A stretch of 64,000 nt of DNA from Zanthoxylum bungeanum (GCA_019454045.1 SKCR01010142.1:124001-188000), one strand, 5' to 3'; counted from the stretch's first letter, positions 23,051-34,940 are shown. The notes: generated by a model from the sequence alone, not told the origin. Numbers and translations are program-made.

Positions 23051-23988
23051 GGAACTATGTTGGGATATACATTGTTATCTGTAATGAATATCCCTAGAGC
23101 GAACTAGATAATGAATAATAACTAAATATTGATCTCATTATGTTTAGTAGGGTTCAATTTCTCCTTTCTACAATACCATTCTAGTGTGGTGTTTCAGGTA
23201 CTGTGAGTTGAGATATTATATGGAATTCATTATTGAGGTATTCACCTCCATGATTTGATCATATATTTTTTATGTTTTTACTTAATTGGTTCTCAACCTC
23301 AACATGATACACTTTAAACTTTTCAAAGGTATTTGTTTTGGGCTGCATTAGGTAAACATACCTATATCTAATATAAATATTGATGAATGTGATGAAATAT
23401 TCATAACCACTTCTTGTTTTTACATTTATTGGACCATAGATGTCTGAATGTAAGAGCTCAAGTAGTTCATTGGCTCTTAGTCCTTTTTCCAATAAAAGGT
23501 CCATTTACCATTATATACGTATACGCGCACACGCGCACACCAAGAGGGAATAGCTCAACGGCTACTAGCGTGTCCTTATTTTACCTTCTAGACAAGACTC
23601 ATAAACTGGTAAACTGCCGACCTTTAACTGGCCTAAAGATCCATTTTCACTAATCTGTCTATCTTTTCAAGGGTAATATGGACAAGTTTATGTTGGCATA
23701 GATATGTGACATCGTGAGAAATCTTTTACCATTTAGGTTTAGGTTTTTCAGAGTAGTGAGTTATGTGTTTACGGTTTTAACACATACAAGTTGTTTTCCA
23801 AATTTCAACTGCGTATTCTTTATCGATTTCTAAGAATAACAATTATTATTAAAAGAAATAGAAAATCCATCATCCATAAGTATAGAAAAAGAAATCAAAT
23901 TCGAAAACCAAGAATGAAAAGCACATTACCTAAATTTAAATAACAATTATTTAAAAAACTATAATTTGCAACTCACATTGCTCTTGTT
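23051..23988 (-). pseudogene. Copia A gag-pre-integrase and integrase core remnant
   Basis: From high to low coordinates: a weak gag-pre-integrase zinc-binding block near 23700 (HKLVHITLEKIDRLVKM), a Cys-motif remnant near 23600 (YESCLEGKI), then the core LLELLHSDIYGP with the first catalytic Asp, a GYEYFITF block, and DHGGEYLNNEF with the second Asp near 23250, followed by the ERRN block. A short extra segment of about 60 bp (23515-23575, containing ACGCGCACACGCGCACACC) interrupts the frame between the Cys motif and the core. Stops make it non-functional. Confidence 0.75.
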
Positions 23989-23993
23989 GAAAT
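23989..23993. other. Target-site duplication GAAAT (left) of element B
   Basis: GAAAT immediately precedes the TG of the left LTR and is repeated right after the right LTR at 34016-34020. Confidence 0.9.
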
Positions 23994-25917
23994 TGTTGGG
24001 TTTCTAGGTTTAGTCCCAAGATCAAAATAAGCATATAAATGTGAATGAATATACAAAGAAGAGTGGCGGAAACACACTTACAATGATCGGTTTTGAGATG
24101 TGTTGAGAAGCAAAATGAACTCCTAGATCACTTTGTGTATTCGGCCAAAGGGTCCCTCCAAGCTCCAAGCTTTGTCTTGTGATTCCAAGCTCTCAAGTTG
24201 GTTTCCCTAACACCTTGATATGATTCTTTCATGAGTGCTAGCTCTTTTAAATTTTGCAACAAAATTTCACTACTTCCTTCTTCAAGATTTTCGGTCAAGA
24301 GAAGAAAATTGGGAGAGTAAAATGCTTGCTTGAATTCGGCAATGAGAGAAAAGTGTGAAGCTTGTGTTTTGATTTTCAAAAATCAATTTAAATCTAATAC
24401 CAAAAGTTGATTTGGTAAAAGGTCACTCAAGCCATCAAAATTGGAGTGTGTTGCAAGTCTCTACCAACTCCACCAAAACCCATCAAGTTAAAGCAACTTT
24501 AAAGTAACAAGTGATGTGACATGTGATGTGACATGTGGGCCCCACTCGATTCTAAATGCGAGTGCGCCTGCAAACACTCCCGGACTCGGGTTCGCTAATT
24601 CCGAATTAACGAACTTCTGTTGCGCTGTAATTAAATCGAATTTAATTAAATAATTATGCATAGCAAAATTACTATTCACGTCGCTAACAAATTAATTCTA
24701 AATTAACTCGTTTGCCCGAAATAAAATCTAATTTAATTCCGCGTCGAAATCTAATTTCGTTTAATATAACAAATATATTATTTTCTCGATTAATTCCAAA
24801 TTAATCTTTCTCTCTCTTCAAATAGTACTTTATCCCAGATAAAGTCTCTCCGCAATTAATCTCAGATTAATTAAGCTCGAATCATACGTCATCGGTGAAT
24901 CTTCGGGAAGCGACCCAAGAGATCCCTGGATATGTTGGCAGTAAATCCGGTCGTCGGACTATCCGAATAGGTACGTACCAAGTACTTCGTTTTTACCGAT
25001 TTATGAGACAAGGTTGGTTTCTAGCAAAGCGCCATGCCTACCCAATTCTCCAGAAATATTCTTAATGGAATATACGATCTATATCAGGCGTAGTATACGT
25101 AGTATTGCGTATTGCGATCCAGTATCGGATGTCACATGCAAGGCCTGGGGCTAGAATAGTGTCTGCCCGGTACGAAGCATACATCGGATCACCAGTAACT
25201 AGTCTCTTTTATATCGGATAATCATGACCTAGTCATATTATCCCGATGGTTGCAACCCTTAGAGAACGAGTTCTGTATCCTTGCGTGATCATCATCTCCA
25301 TATGACTGAAGTGATACTTCCGTCTTGATATCACATCCAATACACTACGATTCTCAATAAACCAAAAAAGGCGTACACAAAACTTGTTAAAGTCCTGGAC
25401 GACCAAAACCAAAGGGTATTGATTGTCGCAAGTACTAGCGATGCAAGTCTCAGGTTAAGACCTATTACACCTACCCTGATGCGGATTCCCATAGACACAT
25501 AGTCATACTACCAATGGGATTCCGCGGGGTCTATCTAGAGCGAAGCTGTTTTCCGTACCATCGGTAAAACACAACCTCCTATCACACTTGCATAAGTATC
25601 CAATACTTAAATACATGAGAATTATGTTGTTACGCTTCCATAACACGCACAAGTGCAATACTAGTCTATTCCGCATTATCGATGTCCAGTCTCGATAATA
25701 CTACGACTAGGGATATTTAATGATTAAACCTTTATGGATTGATACTGTCTCATATCTTATCTATCCGGAACTAATCATAAGGACTTTCATCATTCACACA
25801 TTTAAGTAATCTAATTACGAAATGATAAAAGGCAATTTCCATTGCTACATAATTAATTTGTACAAAAACACAATGTCTTTTACAAATAATGACGCTATGG
25901 GTCATAATTGTCCAACA
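23994..25917 (-). repeat. 3' LTR of element B
   Basis: Plus strand runs from TGTTGGGTTTCTAGG to CATAATTGTCCAACA. It matches 32091-34015 end to end. The open frames inside it (for example 24128-24379) are chance frames, since they recur in the other LTR and resemble no protein. Confidence 0.95.
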
Positions 25918-25931
25918 ATCTCCCATTTGGC
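25918..25931 (-). other. Polypurine tract of element B
   Basis: Minus strand GCCAAATGGGAGAT abuts the TGTTGG start of the 3' LTR. Confidence 0.8.
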
Positions 25932-25939
25932 CTATAGCC

Positions 25940-26624
25940 AGTCACTCAAGCATCTAACACCTGAACTATGTACATGTCGCTCAAACTTTTACTGAGGAAT
26001 GGCTTTCGTCAGCGGATCTGCAATGTTATCCTCTGATGCGACCTTCTCGATCTTCACATCGCCACGATGCATGATCTCACGAATCAGATGGAAACGTCGA
26101 AGAACATGCTTGGATCATTGATGAGACCGCGGTTCCTTAGCCTGCGCTATAGCCCCGTTATTGTCATAATACAATGGAACAAGCTCAACTGCTAACGGAA
26201 CTACTCCTAATCCAATTAGGAATTTTCGGATCCAAACTGCCTCTTTTGCCGCTTCAGCTGCAGCAATATACTCCGCTTCTGTTGTTGAATCGGCAACAGT
26301 CTCTTGCTTGAAAGATTTCCAGCTTACTGCTCCGTTATTCAAACAAAATATGTACCCGGATTGCGACTTATAGTCGTCTTTATCGGTTTGGAAACTTGCA
26401 TCGGTATACCCAATTACCTCAAGTTCTCCATCTCCATAGATTAAGAAAGCATCCTTAGTTCGTCTAAGATACTTAAGGATATTCTTAACCGCCATCCAGT
26501 GACCTTCACCTGGATCGGCCTGATAGCGACTACATATGCTCAAAGCATAGGAGACATCAGGTCGCGTACATATCATGACATACATGATCGATCCGACTGC
26601 CGAGGTGAACGGTATGCGACTCAT
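25940..26624 (-). pseudogene. Element B RNase H domain
   Basis: After a stop that separates it from the RT frame, the frame opens MSRIPFTSAVGSIMYVM (copia RT/RH connection), continues with CTRPDVSYALSI, then the catalytic RNase H residues: D in GYTDASFQTD, E in TTEAEYIAA, D in YYDNNGAIAQ. A TGA at 26115-26117 follows PRSHQ; the frame beyond continues with a KHVLRRFHLIREI block and DNIADPLTKA to about 25960, the normal end of a copia polyprotein. RNase H removes the RNA template during reverse transcription. Only two stops break the region. Confidence 0.85.
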
Positions 26625-26639
26625 GTTGTCTCTCTCATC

Positions 26640-27881
26640 TTACATTTTAGGACACATGTCCTTAGATAGAGTGACACCATGTGACACTGGCAACAGTCCC
26701 CTCTTGGACTGATCCATGTTGAATCTCTTCAACACTTTGTCAATGTACGTACTCTGGGAGAGTCCAAGCAGCTTTCTAGATCTATCCCGGTAGATCTTTA
26801 TTCCTAGAATAAATGCTGCTTCTCCCAGATCTTTCATGGAGAATTTCAATGAAAGCCAAGCTTTCACCGACGTTAACATGGGAATGTCATTGCCAATAAG
26901 CAATACATCATCAACATAAAGGACAATGATTGTCAGTGCTCTCCCACTGACCTTCTTATATACACAAGGATCATTCTCACTTTGAACGAAATCATATTCT
27001 TTTATGATCTCATCAAAGCGTTGGTTCCAAGAACGCGATGTTTGCTTCAATCCATAAATGGATCGATTTAACTTACAAACTTTGTTTGCAAGTCGCGGCA
27101 TGACAAAACCGTCAGGCTGTTGCATATAAACATCCTCCAAAAGGTTTCCGTTAAGGAAAGTGGTTTTGACGTCCATCTGCCATATCTTGTAATCGAAATA
27201 TGCAGCTATAGCAAGCATTATCCGAATGGATTTAATCATGGCAACGGGTGAGAAAGTTTCGTAGTAATCGACACCATGTCGTTGACGATACCCCTTCGCT
27301 ACAAGCCTAGCTTTGTACGTTTGTACGTTGCCATCCATGTCGGTATTCTTCTTAAAAACCCATTTGCATCCAATAGGCTTTACGTCTTCTGGTGCATCAA
27401 CCAATGTCCAAACTTGATTGGTGTACATGGAATCCATTTCGGACTTCATGGCCTCTTGCCATAAAGCGGAATCGATATCTTGTATCGCTTCCTCATACGT
27501 AGCCGGTTCGTTATCCTCAATGAGATTAATATCTACATGAGGTGAGATCAGAAACCCATACCTCTCAGGTTGTTTTCTGACTCTCTCCGACCTACGCGGT
27601 CCTTGTGTAATCGAAGATTGTGGTACAGCTTCATCCCTGATGAACTGTTCATGTTCCGTTGAGGATTCTATACCAGAAATAGTATCACTCCGATTTTCAT
27701 CGAGTTCTACTTTCCTCCCTGTAACCACTGCATTTAGGAATTCATTCTCAAGGAAAACCGCATGTAGAGCAACAAATACTTTATTCTCTTGTGGGTGATA
27801 GAAGTAATATCCTTTGGTTTCCCTAGGATATCCTACAAATAGGCATTTATCCGATTTGGGTTCAAGTTTGGTACCTTCCAA
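26640..27881 (-). pseudogene. Element B reverse transcriptase with integrase C-terminus
   Basis: A 413-codon open frame. Residues 1-40 hold the end of the integrase region (CLFVGYPRETKGYYFYHP). The RVT_2-type reverse transcriptase starts near residue 130 (ALWQEAMKSEMDSMYTN), with WVFKKN, KARLVAKGYRQ, QMDVKTTFLNG (first catalytic Asp), SIYGLKQ and the catalytic LYVDDVLLIG at about residue 315. It copies element RNA into cDNA. The frame ends in a stop at 26640 just before the RT/RNase H connection; upstream (27882-28178) the frame is disrupted. Both link to a once continuous polyprotein. The RT motifs are intact. Confidence 0.9.
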
Positions 27882-28178
27882 ATGTTTGACGTATGCCCAG
27901 CATCCCCAAATCTTCAGGAATGAGAAACTCGGTTTCTTTCCTGTCCATATCTCATACGGAGTCTATTGAACAGATTTTGACGGAACCTTATTCAAAATAA
28001 GTATTGCACTGTTTAATGCATATCCCCAGAAGGAAATAGGTAGCTCAGTGCGACTCACATAGACTTTACCATGTCTAACAAAGTTCGGTTTCTCCGTTCG
28101 GACACACCGTTTAATTGCGGTGTTCCATGAGGAGTCCACTGTGAAAGAATACCATATTCTTTCAAGTAATCAAGAAAC
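27882..28178 (-). pseudogene. Element B integrase C-terminal part, frame-disrupted
   Basis: Between the integrase-core frame and the RT frame the minus strand still encodes recognisable integrase blocks (ELPISFWGYALNSAILILN, TPYEIWTGKKPSFSFLKIWG), but with stops and an apparent deletion around the third catalytic residue region at 28080-28180. The damage probably inactivates the integrase. Confidence 0.7.
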
Positions 28179-28976
28179 TCATTGATTAATTATTCGCCAA
28201 CGGTCCGACCGTAATGTCTTAATACTTTTACTGGTCTGTTTTTCAACTTCGTGTCGAAACTCTTTGAATTTCTCAAAAGTTTCCGACTTGTGTCTCATAA
28301 GATACACATAACCATAACGTGATGCATCATCTGTAAAGGTTACGAAGTATTCGTATCCACCTCTAGCCTGGCTAGACATGGGCCCACAAACGTCACTATG
28401 AACAAGGGCTAACAGTTCTGTGGCTCGCACACCTTTACCGCTAAAAGGTGACTTAGGCATTTTGCCTAATAAGTAAGATTCGCAGACGTTATATGAATTT
28501 GGATCAAATTCGTCCAAGTACCCACTCTTCGAAAGTGTGGATATGCGAGTCTTGTTTATGTGTCCCAGACGACAATGCCACATATAAGTTTCATCTTTAT
28601 GACTTACTTTAAGCCTTTTATTTGTTACATTTTGAGATTGATTTATATTCAAAATATAAAGACCATTATTTACAACAGCAGTGCAAATTTCTATATCATT
28701 TTTATACATAAAACACCCAGAGTTTCGAAATACAAAAGTATACCCACATTGGGTTAACATAGATACATAAATAATATTCATAGTCAAACTAGGTACATAA
28801 TAACAGTCTGTTAGTTCAAGTACATGCCCCGAGGGCAATTCTAAAACAAAAGTGCCAACGGCCAAAACAGCGACATATGTCCCATTTCCAACACGCAGGT
28901 GAATCTCTCCTGACGCCAGTTTCCTGCTAATCCGCAGATCCTGCACATCAGTACAAATGTGAGTACAACAACCAGA
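28179..28976 (-). pseudogene. Element B protease, gag-pre-integrase and integrase core
   Basis: The start region encodes the protease after its active site (VQDLRISRKL, then NGTYVAVLAVG and LELTDCYYVPSL). Then the gag-pre-integrase zinc-binding block MWHCRLGHINKTRI with the Cys pair altered further on (VCESYLLGKM), and the integrase core LLALVHSDVCGPM with the first catalytic Asp, GGYEYFVTFTDDASRYGYVYL, and LRSDRWRI in place of the usual SDRGGEY block. The frame shifts at that point and stops at 28179. Integrase inserts the cDNA into the genome; the change near the second catalytic Asp suggests loss of function. Confidence 0.85.
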
Positions 28977-28977
28977 A

Positions 28978-29343
28978 TCAAAAAATCCAATTTTTAAAAC
29001 TAGCAGTAGTCATGTTTATTTCTATAACAAACATACCTGAGGCCGGTGCCTTGCCCGCCTTTATCTCCTTCTGGAGCGCCTTGTACTCGCGGCAGTCACA
29101 CTTCCAGTGACCCCGCTTCCCGCACTGGAGGCATACATCCTGAGACTTGTTCTTAGGCTTCCCCGAAGCCTTTGACACTTTACCTTTGCCCTTCTTTTTC
29201 TTCTTCTTCTTGATACCTCCAGTCGCCTTGGGCCCAACCCTCGGAGTCCGAGATGTAGAAGTGAAATGCGCCTCGCGCTTCTTGCCATTAAGAATTTCCT
29301 TTTCCGCCTCTCGTAGCGTCGACATCAGCTCTTCAAGAGTCTG
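28978..29343 (-). pseudogene. Element B gag C-terminal part with zinc knuckle
   Basis: A 115-codon frame opening MSTLREAEKEILNG, with a Lys-rich run (about residues 39-50) and a complete CCHC knuckle CLQCGKRGHWKCDC (C-X2-C-X4-H-X4-C) for nucleic-acid binding. One in-frame stop (TAG at about 29347) separates it from the upstream gag frame, so readthrough or one base change distinguishes it from an intact gag. It leads into the protease active-site region. Confidence 0.85.
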
Positions 29344-29346
29344 CTC

Positions 29347-29883
29347 TTAGTTCATCATATTGTAGTTCATGATGAATCCACTCCAAGTGTCGGGGAGAGA
29401 CTGCAAGATCAAATCTATAGAGATCTCTATCTCAAAGACAATCCCCATTTGTCCAAGCTGCTTGATATCGGCAATCATCTGTGTCACATGATGTTCAACA
29501 AATGTACCCTCCGACATCCCAGCGCGGAAGAGCTTCTTCTGCAACTCATATCTTTGCGATCTAAGATTAGATCGGTGTAGATCATTCAACTTCGCCAATA
29601 TGTTATAGGGATCCAATCCCTTGTTCTGTCGACGGAATTGCTGAGTCATAGCAGTAAGCATGATAGATTGAGCAATTGCATTATCATCACTATGTGTCTT
29701 CCAAAGATCTAGCTCGAGCAACTGATCAGATCTTGGCTTAGGCCCAAGAGGTCTCTCTATAGTATATAGCAGCCTCTCGGATCCAAGGACTATCCTTAGA
29801 TTCATGTCCCAATCGGAAAATTTAGTGCCGTTGAAGACATTATCGCCCATGATGATATCCCGGACACTGTTATTTCCAGTCAT
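29347..29883 (-). pseudogene. Element B gag N-terminal part (UBN2-like)
   Basis: A 178-codon frame starting MTGNNSVRDIIMGDNVF, with a copia gag signature: FNGTKFSDWDMNLRIVLG, an LWKTHSDDNAIAQSIML block, a QRYELQKKLFRAGMSEG block, and ILQSLPDTWSGFIMNYN near the end. In copia elements this domain forms the particle. It stops at 29347 one codon block before the zinc-knuckle part. The start ATG is the first in the frame and follows a 2.2-kb leader. Sequence is well preserved. Confidence 0.85.
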
Positions 29884-30145
29884 TTTAACTGTGATAATCT
29901 AATTATCCAATAAAATAACAATGTAGGGTACAGTCCAACTGTTACAAGAAAAATAACATTATATTAGTCCAACTAATAAAATAATTTTGACGAAAAATTT
30001 GAAAGCGTGTAAAGCTAAGTATTTGATCGAAATTGCAAATTCAATACTAGCCTCCCACTATTTTTTGGCGAGCCTCTAACCCTCTGTCGAGTACTCGGGA
30101 ACCTAGTTTCCTAGTGGGCTAGGATCCCGTTAAATAACACACAAC

Positions 30146-30525
30146 CTTGACTTTGACCAACAAGCTGTATGATAATTAACTAGGTAGATCTCGAAGATCA
30201 ATTGGATCTCATCCAATTCATAGATCCGGTAGGTAGACCTCCAAGTCCGAAACATATATACAATATATATGCCAATATATCCAATATATTTTCCTAACAT
30301 TTTCCTCTGAATCAACTAAGCCTTGGCTTTGGCACAACAAGCTTAATGATTCCAGTTAAGCGGGACCCATTGACGTGGGAAAGCTTCGTAATCAATGTCG
30401 ATGGACAAGAAGTGATCTTGACTTTGGCCAACAAATCACAACTTGGACAAGACACCGATATGGAACAAAGCTTTCATGATTCAAACACATCCGTAATTGA
30501 CAAAGGTCTTGACTTTGGCCAACAA
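30146..30525. repeat. ~91-bp repeats headed by CTTGACTTTGGCCAACAA
   Basis: Exact copies of the 18-bp head at 30417-30434 and 30508-30525 (91 bp apart), with variants at 30322 (95 bp before) and 30146 (176 bp before, about two unit lengths). Confidence 0.75.
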
Positions 30526-31268
30526 ACCAGTGCCAATTTTGGATCTTGAGTAAGAATCACTCAATGGAAGGAAAAAAACGCTTAATATGTTTTGAGGGTT
30601 TTTCGCGTAAATTGGCAACCAATTTATTATCTTTGTTAGGTCTCATCATACACTCTTAAGCATGCATTCTAAAAGCATAATAAGGCGCGAAAGTAAATTA
30701 ATAACGATATGCGGATGGATATTTAACAACTTGTTTCTAGAACAAATCACTCTATTTCCTCTCCCCGGCTAGCACTATTCTACTTCTACCCAATTACATA
30801 ATACAATAATAGAAACCTCATAACATTGAGGGGAATTAGGTGAGAAGAGAATATAAAGAAATAATGAGAGATAAGGCTGGACACGCAGGTCCAATTTAAT
30901 AAATTCTAAATTTACAACAATTTCCAAAATTGCCCTTTCCCTTCTAATATCCATCCGATATATGCTATTCATTCAACACATCCATATATTCATTCATAGC
31001 ATGCAATTCAATAAATCTAATCCAATTAATTAATCTTTGAATTATGTGATCATCCAATGTTCAAACAACGATTTGATTTTGCGCGAGTCCAACTCGTTTG
31101 AGAATAAGTACTCAAAGTACGAATTCTTGAATTATATCGAACTACTCGTTAAATCTAATTTAATTCGTATTCAATACTAATTCATTTATTTAATTCCAAA
31201 TTAAATAACTACACTTTTTAATGCGCTTTAACGACTTAGATTCCAAATCTAATCTAATCGGGTCTCAA

Positions 31269-31583
31269 AGCCCAACTAACATCCAATGTTGTTTAATTAA
31301 AGTCCGATGGGCTTTCAATTGATTTCATAAGGCATGGGCTTTGGTCAATATGGGTCAAACCCAATTACCAAGCCCAATTAAGGAATCACCCTCATTTGCC
31401 AAGAAACCAATTTCGGCCTATAAAGCCCAATTAAACTTTTAAAGCCCATTTGTTATATTTGGACTTAATGGAATGATTTAGGCCCAATTTGGATCCAATC
31501 CAATTGGCCTAAACCAACTTGGCCCAACCAAGCCCATTATGACCAAATACAACAATTACTAGCCCAATTCAAAATTAAGCCCA
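31269..31583. promoter_or_regulatory. Cluster of eleven TGGGCY (site II) motifs
   Basis: Eleven AGCCCA/GGCCCA/TGGGCT hexamers in 315 bp, on both strands, mostly in AAGCCCAATT context. TGGGCY is the plant site II element recognised by TCP factors (established knowledge). Whether it acts here is inference. Confidence 0.6.
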
Positions 31584-32074
31584 ATTAATCAAATTTTATA
31601 ATTCCAAATTTTATAATTCAATTAACCAAAGTGTAATACATCAATTAATTATCTAAATTAATATTTCCAAAATAAAAATTTAATTAATTAATTATGTATC
31701 CAATTGTTCAACTTATGTCCAACATTTTTGAATCAAAAAATCAAGTCATTACATGCTAGATAGCTCACGGCATAGTAGGGTTATTTTGTCCGATTTCATT
31801 TTTCAATCCGATTGAATTTTAAATCAACATTACCCAATTGTTTCAAGTCATCCAATGATCAAAGAAACAAAAAATACCATGACTATAGGGTAACACCAAG
31901 TTTCGGCCAAGCCAAGTATTGGGCAAAAAATTGATCCAATCAATATTTCATGAAATTGATCATATACAACTTCGATACATCATCATTGAAGCATACTCCA
32001 TCAATCAATTTTATCAAATCATGCTCAAATTGATTTTACCCAATTTTTACCCTAATTCATTTCATGCTCAAATT

Positions 32075-32090
32075 GGCTCATAGATACCAT
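32075..32090 (-). other. Primer binding site of element B
   Basis: Minus strand ATGGTATCTATGAGCC directly after the LTR end: a tRNA-iMet-like start (TGGTATC) followed by divergence from the standard AGAGC. Confidence 0.65.
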
Positions 32091-34015
32091 TGTTGGGTTT
32101 CTAGGTTTAGTCCCAAGATCAAAATAAGCATAGAAATGTGAATGAATATACAAAGAAGAGTGGCGGAAACACACTTACAATGATCGGTTTTGAGATGTGT
32201 TGAGAAGCAAAATGAACTCCTAGATCACTTTGTGTATTCGGCCAAGGGGTCCCTCCAAGCTCCAAGCTTTGTCTTGTGATTCCAAGCTCTCAAGTTGGTT
32301 TCCCTAACACCTTGATATGATTCTTTCATGAGTGCTAGCTCTTTTAAATTTTGCAACAAAATTTCACTACTTCCTTCTTCAAGATTTTCGGTCAAGAGAA
32401 GAAATTTGGGAGAATAAAATGCTTGCTTGAATTCGGCAATGAGAGAAAAGTGTGAAGCTTGTGTTTTGATTTTCAAAAATAAATTTAAATCTAATACCAA
32501 AAGTTGATTTGGTAAAAGGTCACTCAAGCATCAAAATTGGAGTGTGTTTCAAGTCTCTACCAACTCCACCAAAACCCATCAAGTTAAAGCAACTTTAAAG
32601 TGATAAGTGATGTGACATATGATGTGACATGTGGGCCCCACTCGATTCCAAATGCGAGTGGGCCCGCAAACACTCACGGGCTCGGGTTCGCTAATTCCGA
32701 ATTAATGAACTTCCGTTGCGACAAAATTAAATCGAATTTAATTAAATAATTATGCCTAGCAAAATTATTATTCACGTCGCTAACGAATTAATTCTAAATT
32801 AACTCGTTTGCCCGAATTAAAATCTAATTTTAATTCCGCGTCGAAATCTAATTTCGTTTAATATATCAAATATATTATTTTCTCGATTAATTCCAAATTA
32901 ATCTTTCTCTCTCTTCAAGTAATACTTTATCCCAGATAAAGTCTCTCCGCAATTAATCCCAGATTAATTAAGCTCGAATCATACGTCATCGGTGAATCTT
33001 CGGAAAGCGACCCAAGAGATCCCTGGATATGTTGGCAGTAAATCCGGTCGTCGGACTATCCGAACACGTACGTACCAAGTACTACGTTTTTACCGATTTA
33101 CGAGGCAAGGTTGGCTTCTAGCAAAACGCCATGCCTACCCAATTCTCCAGAAATATTCTTAATGGAATATACGATCTATATCAGGCGTAGTATACGTAGT
33201 ATTGCGTATTGCGATCCAGTATCGGATGTCACATGGAAGGCCTGGGGCTAGAATAGTGTCTGCCCCGTACGAAGCATATATCGGATCACCAGTAACTAGT
33301 CTCTTTATTATCGGATAATCATGACCTAGTCATATTATCCCGATGGTTGCAACCCTTAGAGAACGAGTTATGTATCCCTGCGTGATCATCATCTCCTTAT
33401 GACTGAAGTGATACTTCCGTCTTGACATCACATCCAATACACTACGATTCTCAATAAACCCAGAAGAGGCGTACACAGAACCTGTTAAAGTCCTGGATGA
33501 CCAAAACCAAAGCGTATTGATTGTCGCAAGTACTAGCAATGCAAGTCTCATGTTAAGACCAAATACAGCTACCCTGATGCGGATTCCCATAGACACATTG
33601 TCATACTACCAATGGGATTCCGCGGGGTCTATCCAGAGCGAAGCTGTTTTCCGTACCATCGGTAAAACATAACCTCCTATCACACTTGCATAAGTATCCA
33701 ATACTTAAATACATGAGAATTATGCTGTTACGCTTCCATAACACGCACAAGTGCAATACTAGTCTATTCCGCATTATCGATGTCCAGTCTCGATAATACT
33801 ACGACTATGGATATTTAATGATTAAACCTTTATGGATTGATACTGTCTTATATCTTATTAATCCGGAACTAATCATAAGGACTTTCATCATTCACACATT
33901 TAAGTAATCTAATTACGAAATGATAAAAGGCAATTTTCATTGCTACATAATTAATTTGTATAAAAACACAATGTCTTTTACAAATAGTGATGCTATGAGT
34001 CATAATTTTCCAACA
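32091..34015 (-). repeat. 5' LTR of element B
   Basis: 1,925 bp, TGTTGGGTTTC to TTTTCCAACA on the plus strand. Near-identical to 23994-25917; differences such as CATAGAAATG versus CATATAAATG are scattered single bases. Confidence 0.95.
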
Positions 34016-34020
34016 GAAAT
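34016..34020. other. Target-site duplication GAAAT (right) of element B
   Basis: Copy of 23989-23993 immediately outside the right LTR. Confidence 0.9.
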
Positions 34021-34940
34021 GATATCCCATGTCCAGACTCTCCTGATGAATTCACCTTCAACAAGGTCTCTCCCTGAATCAAATAGATGTAAATAAGAAC
34101 AAACATGGTTAGTGGCTCTAAAATCTATAATCACAAGTAAATCATATTTACCTGCGGCCTTCTTTGCCTTATGCTCTTCAAGGTACTTAGGACAATTCCT
34201 TTTCCAATGAACATCCTTATTATAGTGGAAATTTTTTAACTTGGACTTGGCGTCCTTATAGCTCTTCTTATTCTTCTTTGTTTTAGTATTAGCCTTCCCA
34301 ATATTTTTCTTCTTTTTCTTTACAGATTTGGAAGAACTCGACAACATTTGCTTCTCCAATAGGCTTACGAGTGTCCATCTGTATGGACTCATAAGAAGAG
34401 AGATCATTTAGTAGTGGTGTAAGAGTGAAAGTCAACATATTCATAAAATAGTTACTCCTCAACTACAAGAAAATTTTCGGAAAAGTTTTCATAATCATGG
34501 TCACCTGGCTATGCTCATCAATACGACCTTCATGAGTTTTGGCCATGTTGAAGTAGGTCATCATCCTTAAGACATGCTCTGGAACAGATATCCCTTCCTT
34601 CATCATTGTGGTCAGCATGGATCACAAGGGTTCACGACGTTACCACTCTGAAGGCTGCAAAAACATGCCTTGTAATGACTCCAACATCTGAGATGTTGTC
34701 GCCATCGATTCGTGTATTGTAGCAAGAACCTCATATATCCCTCTAGTAAGTAATAATGGGTCTTTTCATTGGCCGTGGCCCATCATTGGTGCGTATCATG
34801 AATAGCTTGGCTAGCTTTTCTAGCTGGCTCTGGAGGACATTCCCCTATCAATAAAAACTTAAGGTCTTCACAGACCAGGACAACGTTCATATTACTTTTC
34901 CATTGCACGTAGTTTTCTCCGTTAATTTATTGTTAGAAAT
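34021..34940 (-). pseudogene. Copia A gag and protease start remnant
   Basis: From 34940 downward the frames show copia gag blocks broken by stops (a YEVLATIHESMATTSQMLES block near 34700, a SQVTMIMKTFPKIFL-type block near 34480). A Lys-rich stretch follows (34310-34230), then a damaged knuckle FHYNKDVHWKRNCP in which the first Cys is replaced by Phe and the second by Tyr. Next is the protease active-site region, with FRATNHVC in place of SGATNHVC. It is cut at 34020 by element B, and the coding continues at 23988. It is therefore inactive by several routes. Confidence 0.75.

Larger units (their letters stand above)
29884..32090 (-). other. Untranslated leader of element B (2.2 kb)
   Basis: Between PBS and gag there is no coding region. 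It holds a ~91-bp repeat series (30146-30525) and a cluster of TGGGCY motifs (31269-31583); the rest is AT-rich. Confidence 0.7.
23994..34015 (-). mobile_element. Ty1/copia element B, nearly complete, 10,022 bp
   Basis: LTRs of 1,924 and 1,925 bp with TG...CA ends, 5-bp TSD GAAAT, PBS, PPT, and gag-protease-integrase-RT-RNase H in copia order on the minus strand. The LTRs differ at a few percent of positions by eye. The coding region carries few lesions: a stop between the two gag parts, a break in the integrase core, a stop before RNase H and a CGA-to-TGA-type stop at 26115. It inserted into the gag/protease part of element A. It is the youngest full-length element here. The long LTRs recall the Angela/TAR/Tork side of copia, but lineage is not proven. 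Confidence 0.95.

Noticed and set aside
23048..23105. A second LTR start TGTTGGGATATACATTG
   Set aside because: Read on the minus strand this is integrase coding sequence of element A continuing from 23250; the resemblance to LTR C's start is partial.
24128..24379. 83-codon ORF, also 32225-32527
   Set aside because: Both lie at the same place in the two LTRs of element B and resemble no known protein; chance frames.
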